Below the pieces are notes generated by a model that was not told the origin of the DNA, ran no database searches, and saw nothing but the letters and a program-made list of their open reading frames with translations. The translations under genes and the position numbers were made by a program. From positions 248,001 to 312,000 of the forward strand of contig JBMNQH010000001.1 of assembly GCA_050944035.1 (NCBI GenBank): 64,000 bases of DNA, given 5' to 3'. Of the stretch, positions 1 through 9,465 are shown in pieces. Source of the DNA: JBMNQH01 sp050944035. GTDB lineage: Bacteria > Bacillota > Clostridia > Oscillospirales > Oscillospiraceae. The first letter of the stretch is position 1, and every line of letters starts with the position of its first letter.

Positions 1-318
1 CGTGTCCGCACCTATGAAAGTATCGTAAAGGGCCACAATATTCCACAGCCTGGTGTGCCGGAATCCTTTAAGGTTCTGGTAAAAGAACTGCAATCGCTCT
101 GTCTCGATATCCGTGTGCTCGATAAGAACGGTGACGAGATTGAATTGCAGGAGGATGACGATGACGATTTCGTACCCGGTATGCGGGACGAAAGCAGCTA
201 TCAGTCTGATGATAACGAAATTGAGGCCAGTGGCTTTACCATTGAGCAGGTCGAAGAGACAGAGGATTTCCTCTCTGAAAGTACGGCAGAGGATGATCTC
301 TCTGATGACGAACTGTAA
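1..318 (+). CDS. rpoB: RNA polymerase beta subunit, C-terminal end (partial)
   Basis: The window opens inside this gene; frame 1 is open from base 1 to a TAA at 316-318, giving the last 105 residues. The segment reads RVRTYESIVKGHNIPQPGVP and continues into ESFKVLVKEL and LDIRVL, the conserved C-terminal clamp region of bacterial beta subunits, where it contacts beta prime. An acidic tail of Asp/Glu runs follows, as in many clostridial RpoB proteins. rpoC follows 146 bases downstream, the usual rpoBC order. The start, the catalytic core and the rifampicin region lie outside the window. Identification is firm from the C-terminal motif plus the rpoC neighbour. Confidence 0.95.
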   Translation, partial: RVRTYESIVKGHNIPQPGVPESFKVLVKELQSLCLDIRVLDKNGDEIELQEDDDDDFVPGMRDESSYQSDDNEIEASGFTIEQVEETEDFLSESTAEDDLSDDEL

Positions 319-464
319 TTCGGATTCTGTTTTGCAGAGACGAAAAATGATGGAAGAAATCACACGGCACCTGCGTAGGTTCTGTTGTGTGTTACCCGCA
401 GCGGAGAAGAGATTCTTGTCTCCGTTGCTGTGGGCTTGCAATATGTGAAAGGAATGGTCATTGT

Positions 465-3400
465 ATGAGCTATACACCCTTTGATGCCATTAAGATCGGA
501 ATTGCCTCTCCCGAGCAGATTCGTGCGTGGTCTTTTGGCGAGGTAAAAAAACCGGAGACCATCAATTATCGCACGCTGAAACCGGAACGGGATGGTCTGT
601 TCTGTGAAAAAATCTTTGGCCCGACCAAGGACTGGGAGTGCCATTGTGGAAAATATAAAAAGATTCGCTATAAGGGCAAAATCTGCGATCGCTGCGGCGT
701 TGAAGTTACCAAGTCGAAAGTTCGCCGTGAGCGTATGGGACATATTGAACTTGCGGCTCCAGTTTCTCATATCTGGTATTTTAAAGGCATTCCGTCCCGC
801 ATCGGTCTGCTTCTGGATCTGACCCCGCGTATTCTGGAAAAGGTTTTGTACTTTGGATCCTATATTGTTACAGATCCCGGGGATACGCCTCTGATTAAAA
901 ACCAGATTCTCAGTGAACGCGAATACAGAGATATGCGCGAGAAGTATGAAGATGACTTTGAAGCCGGTATGGGCGCCGAAGCCGTGAAAAAACTGCTTGC
1001 AGACGTTGACTGTGAGGCATTATCTCAGCAGCTGCGTGCAGAGTTGCGCACAGCGACCGGTCAGAAAAAGGCAAAGATTGTCAAGCGTCTGGAAGTTGTC
1101 GAGGCGTTCCGTCAGAGCGGCAATTCGCCCACTTGGATGATCATCGACGTTCTGCCGGTTATCCCACCGGAAATCCGTCCAATGGTCCAGCTTGACGGCG
1201 GTCGTTTTGCGACTTCTGACCTGAACGACCTGTACCGCCGTGTGATCAACCGAAACAACCGTCTGAAACGACTGATGGAGCTGAATGCACCGGATATCAT
1301 CGTTCGCAACGAAAAGCGGATGTTGCAGGAGGCGGTTGATGCCCTGATTGACAATGGCCGCCGTGGCCGCGCAGTCACCGGCGCAAACTCTAGAGCACTG
1401 AAGTCCCTCTCTGATATGCTGAAGGGTAAGCAGGGACGCTTCCGTCAGAACCTGCTCGGCAAGCGTGTTGACTATTCCGGTCGTTCCGTTATCGTTGTCG
1501 GTCCTGACCTGAAGCTGTATCAGTGTGGCGTTCCCAAGGAAATGGCGATTGAGCTGTTCCGTCCCTTTGTTATGAAAAAGTTGGTCGAGGACGGCGTTGC
1601 CAACAATATCAAATCTGCCAAAAAGATGGTGGATAAGGCAAAGACTGAGGTCTGGGATGCGTTGGAAGTGGTGATCAAGGATCACCCTGTCCTGCTGAAC
1701 CGTGCGCCGACCCTGCATAGACTGGGTATTCAGGCATTTGAACCCATCCTGGTCGAAGGCCGTGCGCTGAAGCTGCATCCTCTGGTCTGTACTGCATACA
1801 ATGCGGACTTTGACGGTGACCAGATGGCAATCCATGTTCCTCTATCCGCGGAAGCACAGGCGGAAGCTCGAATCCTTATGCTTTCTGCCAACAATCTGCT
1901 GCGTCCGCAGGATGGCCGTCCCGTTACCGTTCCAACACAGGACATGATCCTTGGCGCCTACTATCTGACTTATGTGCGTTTGGGCAAGGCGGAGAAGGGG
2001 GCGGAGACCGTATTTGTTACCGATCCCGGTGATACCGGTCTACCAGCGGAATCCATTGTCGATGCTGATGAATTTGTTGCGGCCAATAAAGCTGCAGAAG
2101 CAGACGGAAGAAAGTTGGCAGCGTATAAACCGACAAAGGCATATTCCACGACTGCAGAGGCAATTATGGCGTACAACGATGGCGCTGTTGGCATCCATGC
2201 GCCGATTCGCGTCCGTGTCGAAAAGGACTTCGGAGACGGTGTTCTGCGCTCTAAGATTATCACGACCACAGTTGGCCGTATCATCTTCAATGAGCCGATT
2301 CCGCAGGATCTTGGTTTTGTTACCCGTTTTGATGAAAACGGCAATCTGACCGAAGAAGCTTTTGACTATGAAATCGGCTTCCGTACCGGTAAGAAAGAAC
2401 TCGGAAGAATTATTGACCGTTGTATCAGTAAGCATGGCTTTACCATCTCCGTCGAAATGCTGGATAATGTCAAGGCGCTGGGATATAAATATTCTACGAA
2501 GGGCGCAATTACCATTTCCATTGCAGATATGACCGTTCCGGAAAAGAAACGGGAACTGATCGGCGATACCGAAAAGAAGGTTATCAGCATTGAGCGGCAG
2601 TATCAGCGTGGTTTTATTACCAATGATGAGCGCTACCGTTTGGTTGTAAAGGAATGGGAACAGACAACAAAGGATGTTACCCAGGCACTGCAGAATTCGC
2701 TGGATGAATTCAACCCCATCTATATGATGGCAAATTCTGGTGCGCGTGGTAGTATGAACCAGATCCGTCAGCTCGCCGGTATGCGTGGCCTGATGGCCAA
2801 TACCGCCGGCCGTACCATTGAAATTCCAATTAAATCCAATTTCCGTGAAGGCCTTTCTGTTTTGGAATACTTTATTTCTTCGAGAGGTGCTCGAAAGGGG
2901 TTGGCAGATACTGCATTGCGTACAGCGGACTCTGGTTATCTGACTCGCCGTCTGGTCGATGTTTCTCAGGATGTCATTATCCGTGAGGATGATTGCGGTA
3001 CCACAGAGGGAATCATCGCATCTGCGGTCTATGATAAGGGACAGATTGTACAGTCCTTTGGCGAAAGCATCCACGGCAGATATCCGGCAGAAAATATTGT
3101 AGATCCCAATACCGGCGAACTGCTGTTTGATACCGACCATATGCTCATGCCGCCGGATGCCGAAATTCTGGAGGCGCATGGCATTAAAGCAGTTAAGATC
3201 CGCAGCGTTCTGGCGTGTGAGGCAAAGAGTGGTGTCTGTGCAAAATGCTATGGTATGAACCTTGCAATTGGTCAGCCTGTCAATGCGGGCGAAGCTGTCG
3301 GCGTTATCGCTGCGCAGTCCATCGGTGAACCGGGCACACAGCTCACCATGCGTACCTTCCACACCGGCGGTATCGCGGGTGATGATATTACGCAGGGTCT

Positions 3401-4196
3401 TCCCCGTGTTGAAGAATTGTTTGAGGCACGCAAACCCAAGAAGATGGCTGTGCTGGCAGAAATCCCTGGCCGTGTCACCTTTGAAGACACCAAAAAGGCA
3501 GCAATCTGCGGTTTGACCATTACCAATCCGGAAGATGGGGAAGTTCGCGTCTACTCGGTTCCGTATTCTGGTGGAATTCTGGTACAGCCTGGCGATACTG
3601 TTGTGAAGGGCCAGGAACTGACATCTGGTGCAATGAATCCGCATGATGTTCTCCGTGTCCGCGGTGTTGACGCTTGCCGTAACTATCTGACGCAGGAAGT
3701 ACAGAAAGTGTACCGTCAACAGGGTGTTGACATCAATGACAAGCACATTGAAGTCATCATCCGTCAAATGATGCGGAAGGTTCGCGTTGAGGAGCCCGGA
3801 GATACCAATTTGCTTTCTGGCGCCACCATTGATGTTGCGCAGTTTAAGGCTGCCAACAAAGAAGTGGAAGAGCGCATTGCAGCAGGAGAAGGGGATCTGC
3901 AACTTGCAACTTGCGAACAGCTGCTTATGGGTATTACCAAGGCTTCTCTGGCAACAGAAAGCTTCCTGTCTGCCGCATCCTTCCAGGAGACGACAAAGGT
4001 TCTGACCGATGCTGCAATTAAGGGCAAGGTCGACCATCTGGTTGGCCTGAAGGAAAATGTCATCATTGGTAAACTGATTCCTGCCGGTAGCGGTTTGGCT
4101 GTCTACCGTGATTTTGAGACCAATGAGGAAGAAGAACCGGAACAGGAAGAACTGATAGATCTCTCTGCGCTGATGACAAGAAATAACGTAATCTAA
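465..4196 (+). CDS. rpoC: RNA polymerase beta' subunit
   Basis: Largest catalytic subunit of RNA polymerase, 1243 residues. I place the start at ATG 465 (MSYTPFDAIKIGIAS), preceded by GAAAGGA at 447-453; the frame stays open further upstream but those residues do not resemble the family. The N-terminal zinc site is visible at Cys59, Cys61, Cys74 and Cys77. The Mg-binding loop NADFDGDQ is at about 446-453, with the three catalytic aspartates at 448, 450 and 452. The second zinc site has Cys844, Cys918, Cys925 and Cys928. Length fits a Firmicutes RpoC without large insertions. It is cotranscribed with rpoB and ends in a terminator at 4262-4307. Confidence 0.98.
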   Translation: MSYTPFDAIKIGIASPEQIRAWSFGEVKKPETINYRTLKPERDGLFCEKIFGPTKDWECHCGKYKKIRYKGKICDRCGVEVTKSKVRRERMGHIELAAPVSHIWYFKGIPSRIGLLLDLTPRILEKVLYFGSYIVTDPGDTPLIKNQILSEREYRDMREKYEDDFEAGMGAEAVKKLLADVDCEALSQQLRAELRTATGQKKAKIVKRLEVVEAFRQSGNSPTWMIIDVLPVIPPEIRPMVQLDGGRFATSDLNDLYRRVINRNNRLKRLMELNAPDIIVRNEKRMLQEAVDALIDNGRRGRAVTGANSRALKSLSDMLKGKQGRFRQNLLGKRVDYSGRSVIVVGPDLKLYQCGVPKEMAIELFRPFVMKKLVEDGVANNIKSAKKMVDKAKTEVWDALEVVIKDHPVLLNRAPTLHRLGIQAFEPILVEGRALKLHPLVCTAYNADFDGDQMAIHVPLSAEAQAEARILMLSANNLLRPQDGRPVTVPTQDMILGAYYLTYVRLGKAEKGAETVFVTDPGDTGLPAESIVDADEFVAANKAAEADGRKLAAYKPTKAYSTTAEAIMAYNDGAVGIHAPIRVRVEKDFGDGVLRSKIITTTVGRIIFNEPIPQDLGFVTRFDENGNLTEEAFDYEIGFRTGKKELGRIIDRCISKHGFTISVEMLDNVKALGYKYSTKGAITISIADMTVPEKKRELIGDTEKKVISIERQYQRGFITNDERYRLVVKEWEQTTKDVTQALQNSLDEFNPIYMMANSGARGSMNQIRQLAGMRGLMANTAGRTIEIPIKSNFREGLSVLEYFISSRGARKGLADTALRTADSGYLTRRLVDVSQDVIIREDDCGTTEGIIASAVYDKGQIVQSFGESIHGRYPAENIVDPNTGELLFDTDHMLMPPDAEILEAHGIKAVKIRSVLACEAKSGVCAKCYGMNLAIGQPVNAGEAVGVIAAQSIGEPGTQLTMRTFHTGGIAGDDITQGLPRVEELFEARKPKKMAVLAEIPGRVTFEDTKKAAICGLTITNPEDGEVRVYSVPYSGGILVQPGDTVVKGQELTSGAMNPHDVLRVRGVDACRNYLTQEVQKVYRQQGVDINDKHIEVIIRQMMRKVRVEEPGDTNLLSGATIDVAQFKAANKEVEERIAAGEGDLQLATCEQLLMGITKASLATESFLSAASFQETTKVLTDAAIKGKVDHLVGLKENVIIGKLIPAGSGLAVYRDFETNEEEEPEQEELIDLSALMTRNNVI

Positions 4197-4261
4197 AACA
4201 GGTCACCAAAATGTCCTATAAAATCTTTGGATTTTAAGGTTTTTTTGCCTGAAATCACCAA

Positions 4262-4307
4262 AAAATTCCTCATTCCGCCACCGTTTTCGGGATGAGGAAT
4301 TTTCTTG
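4262..4307 (+). terminator. Intrinsic terminator after rpoC
   Basis: AAAATTCCTCAT (4262-4273) pairs perfectly with ATGAGGAATTTT (4292-4303), and the stem extends inward by about four pairs with one wobble. The downstream arm ends in a T-rich run. It separates rpoBC from the next promoter. Confidence 0.85.
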
Positions 4308-4326
4308 CTCAAAATGTAAAATTTGC

Positions 4327-4355
4327 TTGACTGATCTTGTACAATGTGCTATAAT
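4327..4355 (+). promoter_or_regulatory. Sigma-A promoter for the L7Ae-rpsL-rpsG-fusA-tuf cluster
   Basis: TTGACT at 4327-4332, a 17-base spacer and a perfect TATAAT at 4350-4355. Start of transcription is expected near 4362, upstream of the AGGAGG at 4382-4387. With the rpoC terminator just before it, this makes the translation cluster a separate transcription unit. Confidence 0.85.
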
Positions 4356-4395
4356 ACCGAACGAATGGGTTTCTTACCGTCAGGAGGAAAAATTT

Positions 4396-4638
4396 GTGTT
4401 GGATGCGCTGAAAAACGGCAAAAAAGCCGTTGGAGTCAAACAGTCGAAAAAAGCGGTCCAGTCCGGGCAGGCGATTCATGTGTTTATCGCGGAAGATGCC
4501 GACCCGTTTGTGACGGATCCCATCCCAGCGCTTTGCAATGAGTATGGCGTTCCAGTTTCCTATGTTCCGGAAATGGTTGCGCTCGGCAATGCCTGTGGTA
4601 TCAAGGTCGGCGCTGCAGTTGCAGCATTGCTGAAATAG
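4396..4638 (+). CDS. L7Ae/L30e-family ribosomal or K-turn binding protein
   Basis: Small 80-residue protein of the L7Ae/L30e/S12e/Gadd45 fold, which binds kink-turn RNA; in Bacillus the homologue (YbxF, also called RplGB) sits at this same place between rpoC and rpsL. I start it at GTG 4396 (MLDALKNGKKAVGVKQSKKA), 8 bases after a perfect AGGAGG; an earlier in-frame TTG at 4327 lies within the promoter and cannot be the start. Features seen are the GKKAVGVKQ segment, the central VFIAEDADP strand with its downstream PVSYVPEM, and a C-terminal ALGNACGIKVGAAVAAL helix. The exact role is not fixed by sequence; position points to a ribosome-associated function. Confidence 0.88.
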   Translation: MLDALKNGKKAVGVKQSKKAVQSGQAIHVFIAEDADPFVTDPIPALCNEYGVPVSYVPEMVALGNACGIKVGAAVAALLK

Positions 4639-4734
4639 CCGATCTTTTCTTTTGCTTGCATGTCCATTCCAATTTGCAGAAGTGGATTGGAGTTCGACAT
4701 AGATATTTTTTGAAGAAAGGAGGATACTTTATTA

Positions 4735-5154
4735 ATGCCTACATTTAATCAGCTGGTAAGAAAGGGCAGAGAACAGGTAACCTACAAGTCCAACTCTCCT
4801 GCTATGCAGAAGGGGTTGAACACTCTGAAGAACAGAGAAACCAACCTGAGTGCACCTCAGAAGAGAGGCGTCTGCACCGCGGTTCGTACGTCTACCCCCA
4901 AAAAGCCCAACTCTGCACTGCGTAAGATCGCTCGTGTACGCCTGACCAACGGCTATGAAGTTACCGCTTATATTCCCGGTATCGGTCATACTCTGCAGGA
5001 GCACTCTGTCGTTATGATTCGCGGTGGCCGTGTCAAGGACCTGCCTGGTGTTCGTTATCACATCATTCGTGGTACGTTGGATACCCAGGGCGTTGCCGGT
5101 CGTAAGCAGGCTCGCTCCAAGTATGGTGCTAAAAAGCCCAAGGGCGGTAAGTAA
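4735..5154 (+). CDS. rpsL: 30S ribosomal protein S12
   Basis: Decoding-centre protein of the small subunit, 139 residues, starting at ATG 4735 after AAAGGAGG (4716-4723). The conserved core TSTPKKPNSALRK is present, with the lysine pair at 56-57 that corresponds to the classic streptomycin-resistance position; both are wild-type lysines. The second conserved loop, GGRVKDLPGVRYH, is intact. The roughly 13-residue N-terminal extension relative to E. coli is usual in Firmicutes. It lies second in a cluster L7Ae-rpsL-rpsG-fusA-tuf. A paired hairpin lies between it and rpsG. Confidence 0.98.
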   Translation: MPTFNQLVRKGREQVTYKSNSPAMQKGLNTLKNRETNLSAPQKRGVCTAVRTSTPKKPNSALRKIARVRLTNGYEVTAYIPGIGHTLQEHSVVMIRGGRVKDLPGVRYHIIRGTLDTQGVAGRKQARSKYGAKKPKGGK

Positions 5155-5164
5155 TTGCTGATAT

Positions 5165-5201
5165 CAACAGCGGACAGGCTTCGCCTGTCATAGCCCTGTT
5201 G
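5165..5201 (+). other. Two-tier hairpin in the rpsL-rpsG intergenic region
   Basis: CAACAG (5165-5170) pairs with CTGTTG (5196-5201) around an inner stem GACAGG (5173-5178)/CCTGTC (5184-5189) with loop CTTCG. A short T-rich stretch follows. It could be a weak terminator, a processing site, or the place where S7 binds its own message, as the S12-S7 intergenic region does in E. coli. The sequence shows only the fold. Confidence 0.5.
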
Positions 5202-5301
5202 TTTATATAATGAAGATTGTATGAACCTCGGGGCGCAACGGAGGCACACTGTGCTTTCGAGTACCTGTGAAATTCATTCTAGTATGAAGGAGGGAAGCGA
5301 A

Positions 5302-5772
5302 GTGCCCAGAAGAGGTAACGTCCCCAAAAGAGAGATCTTGCCTGATCCTATGTATAATTCCGTGTTGGTCACCAAGTTGGTCAACAGCATTATGCTGGAC
5401 GGCAAAAAGGGTGTTGCACAGAAGGTTGTTTACGATGCATTTGATGTTATCGAGGAAAAGACCGGACGAAATCCCCTTGAAGTGTTCACTGAGGCTATGA
5501 ATAACATCATGCCCACACTGGAGGTTAAAGCTCGCCGTGTTGGTGGTGCAACCTACCAGGTTCCTATCGAGGTCAGAGCTGACAGACGTCAGACCCTTGG
5601 TCTCCGCTGGCTGACCGAATATGCAAGAAAGCGCAGCGAAAAGACCATGAAGGAACGTCTGTCCGGTGAGATTCTTGATGCAGTCAACAATACAGGCTCT
5701 TCCGTTAAGAAGCGTGAAGATACGCACAAAATGGCAGAATCCAACAAGGCTTTTGCTCATTTCCGTTGGTGA
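5302..5772 (+). CDS. rpsG: 30S ribosomal protein S7
   Basis: Primary assembly protein of the 30S head, 156 residues, the standard family length. Start is GTG 5302 (MPRRGNVPKREILPDPMYNS), placed by AAGGAGG at 5287-5293; an upstream in-frame ATG at 5221 adds residues foreign to the family. Conserved segments seen include LVNSIMLDGKK, NPLEVFTEAMNNIMP and GGATYQVPIEVR. The 147-base gap from rpsL carries a structured hairpin that could be a translational operator. fusA follows 71 bases downstream, as in str operons generally. Confidence 0.97.
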   Translation: MPRRGNVPKREILPDPMYNSVLVTKLVNSIMLDGKKGVAQKVVYDAFDVIEEKTGRNPLEVFTEAMNNIMPTLEVKARRVGGATYQVPIEVRADRRQTLGLRWLTEYARKRSEKTMKERLSGEILDAVNNTGSSVKKREDTHKMAESNKAFAHFRW

Positions 5773-5843
5773 TTCAGCTGATTGTTCAGCTATCTTACAA
5801 CAAAATAGAGTTGTGCCCCTGTACTTTTTAGGAGAAACAGTTT

Positions 5844-7925
5844 ATGCCCAGACAATTTTCGCTTGAGAAAACTAGAAATATCGGCATAATGGCTCACATC
5901 GATGCTGGTAAGACTACCACGACAGAGAGAATTCTCTTCTATACAGGTGTCAATTACAAGATCGGTGAGACCCATGATGGTACCGCCACGATGGACTTTA
6001 TGAAACAGGAGCAGGAGCGAGGAATTACCATCACTTCTGCAGCAACAACCTGTTCTTGGAGAGAACATCGCATCAACATCATCGATACCCCCGGTCATGT
6101 TGATTTCACCGTTGAAGTGGAGCGTTCCCTGAGAGTTTTAGATGGCAGCGTTACAGTTATGTGTGCAAAAGGCGGTGTTGAACCACAGTCCGAGACCGTT
6201 TGGAGACAGGCTGACCACTACCATGTACCCAGAATGATTTATATCAATAAGATGGATATCATGGGAGCGGACTTCTACAACGTACTCACTATGATTCACG
6301 ATCGCCTGAAGTGCAACGCAGTTCCTATCCAGCTTCCGATTGGCGCTGAAGCAGAGTTTTGCGGCATTATCGACTTGGTCGAAATGAATGCAACATTCTA
6401 TGACAACGACCTCGGAACAGAGATGCGTGTTGAGGAAATTCCGGAAGATATGCGGGAACTTGCGGAAGAATATCGTGCAAAGCTGCTGGAAGCCGTTTCT
6501 GATTTCGATGATGAAATTATGGAAAAGTATCTCGAAGGAGAAGAAATTTCCGAAGAATCGATTCGTGCGGCAATTCGTAAAGCTACAGTTGCAGTAAAAA
6601 TGATGCCTGTGGTTTGCGGCACATCTCACAAAAACAAAGGCGTGCAGAAGTTGCTTGATGCGATTGTCGACTATATGCCGTCTCCTCTGGATGTTCCTGC
6701 AATTGTCGGTACCAAGCCCGGGACAGAAGAGGAAGAAAGCCGTCATGCTGATGACAAAGCACCGTTCTCTGCACTGGCGTTTAAGGTTATGACCGATCCT
6801 TATGTCGGCCGTCTGACGTTCTTCCGTGTCTATTCCGGTACGTTGGATGCAGGCAGTGTTGCTTTGAACTCGACCAAAGGACATCGGGAACGCCTCAGCC
6901 GGATCCTGCAGATGCATGCCAACCATCGGGAAGATATCGCAACCGTTTATTCTGGCGATATTGCCGCAACCGTTGGTTTGAAAAATACAACGACCGGCGA
7001 TACGCTTTGTACCGAAAAGGCTCCCATCGTGCTTGAGTCTATGGAGTTCCCGGAACCGGTTATCCGCGTTGCAATCGAACCCAAGACCAAGGCAGGCCAG
7101 GAGAAGATGGCAGTTGCTCTCCAGAAACTGGCCGAAGAAGATCCGACTTTCAAAGCTTATACAGACGAGGAAACCGGTCAGACCATTATTGCTGGTATGG
7201 GCGAGCTCCACTTGGAGATTATTGTTGATCGTCTGCTGCGTGAATTCCGCGTAGAGGCTAACGTCGGCAGACCCCAAGTTTCTTATAAGGAGACCATCAC
7301 AAAAGAAGGCTTGGCAGATGTCCGTTATGTCCGTCAGACGGGTGGTAAAGGTCAGTTTGCCCACGTCAAGCTCCGCATTGAGCCCAATGAGAGTGGCAAA
7401 GGCTATGAATTTGTCAATGCAGTTACCGGCGGCGCTATTCCCAAGGAATATATCCCATCTGTGGATCAGGGAATCCAGGGGGCAATGCTTTCCGGCGATC
7501 TTTCCGGGCACCAGGTCGTTGACGTAAAAGTTACCCTGTTGGATGGTTCCTATCATGAAGTTGACTCGTCCGAACTGGCGTTCAAGATTTGTGGTTCTAT
7601 GGCATTCAAAGAGGCATATGCCAAAGCAGGACCAACAATGCTTGAACCGATTATGAAGGTCGTAGTTACCGCGCCCGATGAATATATGGGCGATGTTATG
7701 GGCGATATTAACGCCCGCCGTGGCCAAATTTTGGGCATGGATACCCGGAACGGCGCCGCAGAAATCCGTGCGAATGTTCCACTCTCTTCCATGTTCGGTT
7801 ATGCCACAGACCTGCGCAGCAAAACCCAAGGCCGCGCAAACTACAGTATGGAACCCAGCCATTATGTAGAGTTGCCCAAGTCTATGCAGACAGAATTGAT
7901 TAACCGCCACAACGGTAAAGTCTGA
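5844..7925 (+). CDS. fusA: Translation elongation factor G
   Basis: Ribosomal translocase GTPase, 693 residues. The G1 P-loop AHIDAGKTTTTERI is near residues 17-30, the switch/G2 segment with GITITSAATTC follows, then G3 DTPGHVDFT and G4 NKMD. Domains II to V follow in the usual order, ending in the C-terminal EF-G fold with YSMEPSHYVELP. Start ATG 5844 gives MPRQFSLEKTRNIGIMAH and lies 10 bases after AGGAG. Length and order are canonical for EF-G1, and there is no sign of the tetracycline-protection subgroup. It sits between rpsG and tuf. Confidence 0.98.
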   Translation: MPRQFSLEKTRNIGIMAHIDAGKTTTTERILFYTGVNYKIGETHDGTATMDFMKQEQERGITITSAATTCSWREHRINIIDTPGHVDFTVEVERSLRVLDGSVTVMCAKGGVEPQSETVWRQADHYHVPRMIYINKMDIMGADFYNVLTMIHDRLKCNAVPIQLPIGAEAEFCGIIDLVEMNATFYDNDLGTEMRVEEIPEDMRELAEEYRAKLLEAVSDFDDEIMEKYLEGEEISEESIRAAIRKATVAVKMMPVVCGTSHKNKGVQKLLDAIVDYMPSPLDVPAIVGTKPGTEEEESRHADDKAPFSALAFKVMTDPYVGRLTFFRVYSGTLDAGSVALNSTKGHRERLSRILQMHANHREDIATVYSGDIAATVGLKNTTTGDTLCTEKAPIVLESMEFPEPVIRVAIEPKTKAGQEKMAVALQKLAEEDPTFKAYTDEETGQTIIAGMGELHLEIIVDRLLREFRVEANVGRPQVSYKETITKEGLADVRYVRQTGGKGQFAHVKLRIEPNESGKGYEFVNAVTGGAIPKEYIPSVDQGIQGAMLSGDLSGHQVVDVKVTLLDGSYHEVDSSELAFKICGSMAFKEAYAKAGPTMLEPIMKVVVTAPDEYMGDVMGDINARRGQILGMDTRNGAAEIRANVPLSSMFGYATDLRSKTQGRANYSMEPSHYVELPKSMQTELINRHNGKV

Positions 7926-8041
7926 TCTGTCAGCACTCCCTGTGACCACCAGCATGATTCTGCTGTTGTGAATAGGTAATCTGAAGGGTTTATCCCGCAG
8001 ATAAGTTTATGTATTTATTTTTCATTTAGGAGGAAGTTCAA

Positions 8042-9244
8042 ATGGCAAAACAGATGTTCAACAGAACAAAGCCCCATGTAAATATCGGCACCATTGGTCA
8101 CGTTGACCATGGTAAGACCACCCTGACCGCAGCTATTACCAAGTACCTCGCATTCTCCGGCAAGGCAGACTTCACCGATTATGTAAACATCGATAAGGCT
8201 CCCGAAGAGAAGGAACGTGGTATCACCATCAATACTGCTCACGTTGAGTACGAGACTGAAAACCGTCACTATGCTCACGTTGACTGCCCGGGCCATGCTG
8301 ACTATATCAAGAACATGATTACCGGTGCTGCTCAGATGGACGGCGCAATCCTTGTTATTGCTGCTTCCGACGGCCCCATGGCTCAGACCCGCGAGCATAT
8401 CCTGCTCGCTCGCCAGGTTGGCGTTCCCGCAATCGTAGTATTCCTGAACAAGGTTGACCAGGTTGACGACGAAGAACTGCTTGAACTGGTTGAGATGGAA
8501 GTTCGCGAACTGCTGTCCGACTATGACTTCCCCGGCGATGATCTGCCCATCATCAAGGGTTCTGCGCTGAACGCTCTGATCTGCGAATCCGAGGATCCCA
8601 ATGCTCCTGAGTATGCTTGCATCAAGGAACTGATGGATGCAGTTGACAGCTACATCCCCACTCCTGACCGTAAGGCAGACCAGCCCTTCCTCATGCCCAT
8701 CGAGGACGTTTTCACCATCTCCGGTCGTGGTACCGTTACCACCGGTCGTGTAGAACGTGGCCGTGTCCAGGTTGGTGATAAGGTTCAGATCGTCGGCCTC
8801 CGCCACGAAATCTCTGAAACTGTCGTTACCGGCACTGAAATGTTCCATAAGACCCTCGAGTATGCAGAAGCTGGCGATAACGTTGGTACTCTGCTCCGCG
8901 GTGTTGCAAAGAAGGACGTAGAGCGCGGCCAGGTTCTGGCAGCTCCCGGCTCCATCAAGCCCCTCACCAAGTTTGTTGGCCAGGTTTACGTTCTGTCCAA
9001 GGAAGAAGGCGGCCGTCATACTCCGTTCTTCAACAACTATCGTCCTCAGTTCTATTTCCGTACCACCGACGTTACCGGCGTTATCTCCCTTCCCGAAGGC
9101 ACCGAGATGTGCATGCCTGGCGACAACGTTGACATGAAGGTTGAACTGATCACTCCCATCGCAATTGAAAAGGGTCTCCGCTTCGCTATTCGTGAAGGCG
9201 GCCGTACTGTAGGTTCCGGCGTCGTTATCGAAATCGAAGAGTAA
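8042..9244 (+). CDS. tuf: Translation elongation factor Tu
   Basis: GTPase that delivers aminoacyl-tRNA to the ribosome, 400 residues. P-loop GHVDHGKTTL is near residues 19-28, followed by GITINTAHVEYE, DCPGHADYIKNMITGAAQMDG and the G4 NKVD. Domains 2 and 3 follow with GRGTVTTGRVERG and the aminoacyl-tRNA binding surface. RBS AGGAGG precedes ATG 8042. Only one copy is seen in the window. It is the last gene of the cluster and ends at a very strong intrinsic terminator. Codon use is highly biased, as expected for one of the most expressed genes. Confidence 0.98.
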   Translation: MAKQMFNRTKPHVNIGTIGHVDHGKTTLTAAITKYLAFSGKADFTDYVNIDKAPEEKERGITINTAHVEYETENRHYAHVDCPGHADYIKNMITGAAQMDGAILVIAASDGPMAQTREHILLARQVGVPAIVVFLNKVDQVDDEELLELVEMEVRELLSDYDFPGDDLPIIKGSALNALICESEDPNAPEYACIKELMDAVDSYIPTPDRKADQPFLMPIEDVFTISGRGTVTTGRVERGRVQVGDKVQIVGLRHEISETVVTGTEMFHKTLEYAEAGDNVGTLLRGVAKKDVERGQVLAAPGSIKPLTKFVGQVYVLSKEEGGRHTPFFNNYRPQFYFRTTDVTGVISLPEGTEMCMPGDNVDMKVELITPIAIEKGLRFAIREGGRTVGSGVVIEIEE

Positions 9245-9272
9245 GTTCAAATTATTGTTATATTATCTTTTT

Positions 9273-9303
9273 GCGGGTCTGGCGTATGCCAGACCCGCTT
9301 TTT
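9273..9303 (+). terminator. Intrinsic terminator after tuf
   Basis: Perfect 11-bp stem GCGGGTCTGGC (9273-9283) / GCCAGACCCGC (9288-9298), loop GTAT, followed by TTTTTG. Textbook intrinsic terminator closing the translation cluster. Confidence 0.95.
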
Positions 9304-9330
9304 GCTGTGCACTCCGGGACTTTTTATATA

Positions 9331-9359
9331 TTTACTTTCGGACGTTTTTGCGGTATAAT
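9331..9359 (+). promoter_or_regulatory. Promoter of the acetyltransferase gene
   Basis: TTTACT at 9331-9336, a 17-base spacer and perfect TATAAT at 9354-9359. It lies after the tuf terminator, so the acetyltransferase has its own transcription start, about 100 bases ahead of its start codon. Confidence 0.7.
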
Positions 9360-9465
9360 CCATCTGGTTTAAAAGAGGTGGTATGCTTTGAAGCGCTGTA
9401 TTGTATGGAAGCATTGAAAAACTTATGAATGATTGCGTGATCTCGCGCAGAATGGAGTGTTTTCA

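Noticed and set aside
113..448. Overlapping frame within the rpoB end
   Set aside because: Composition unlike protein, overlaps the conserved rpoB tail in another frame.
2040..4037. A 665-codon open frame antisense to rpoC
   Set aside because: No ribosome binding site, no family motif, and it mirrors the codon bias of rpoC; long antisense frames are expected opposite such genes.
6138..7955. A 605-codon open frame antisense to fusA (and similar ones opposite tuf and gdhA)
   Set aside because: Mirror of highly biased codons in fusA, tuf and gdhA; cysteine- and histidine-rich nonsense-like sequence.
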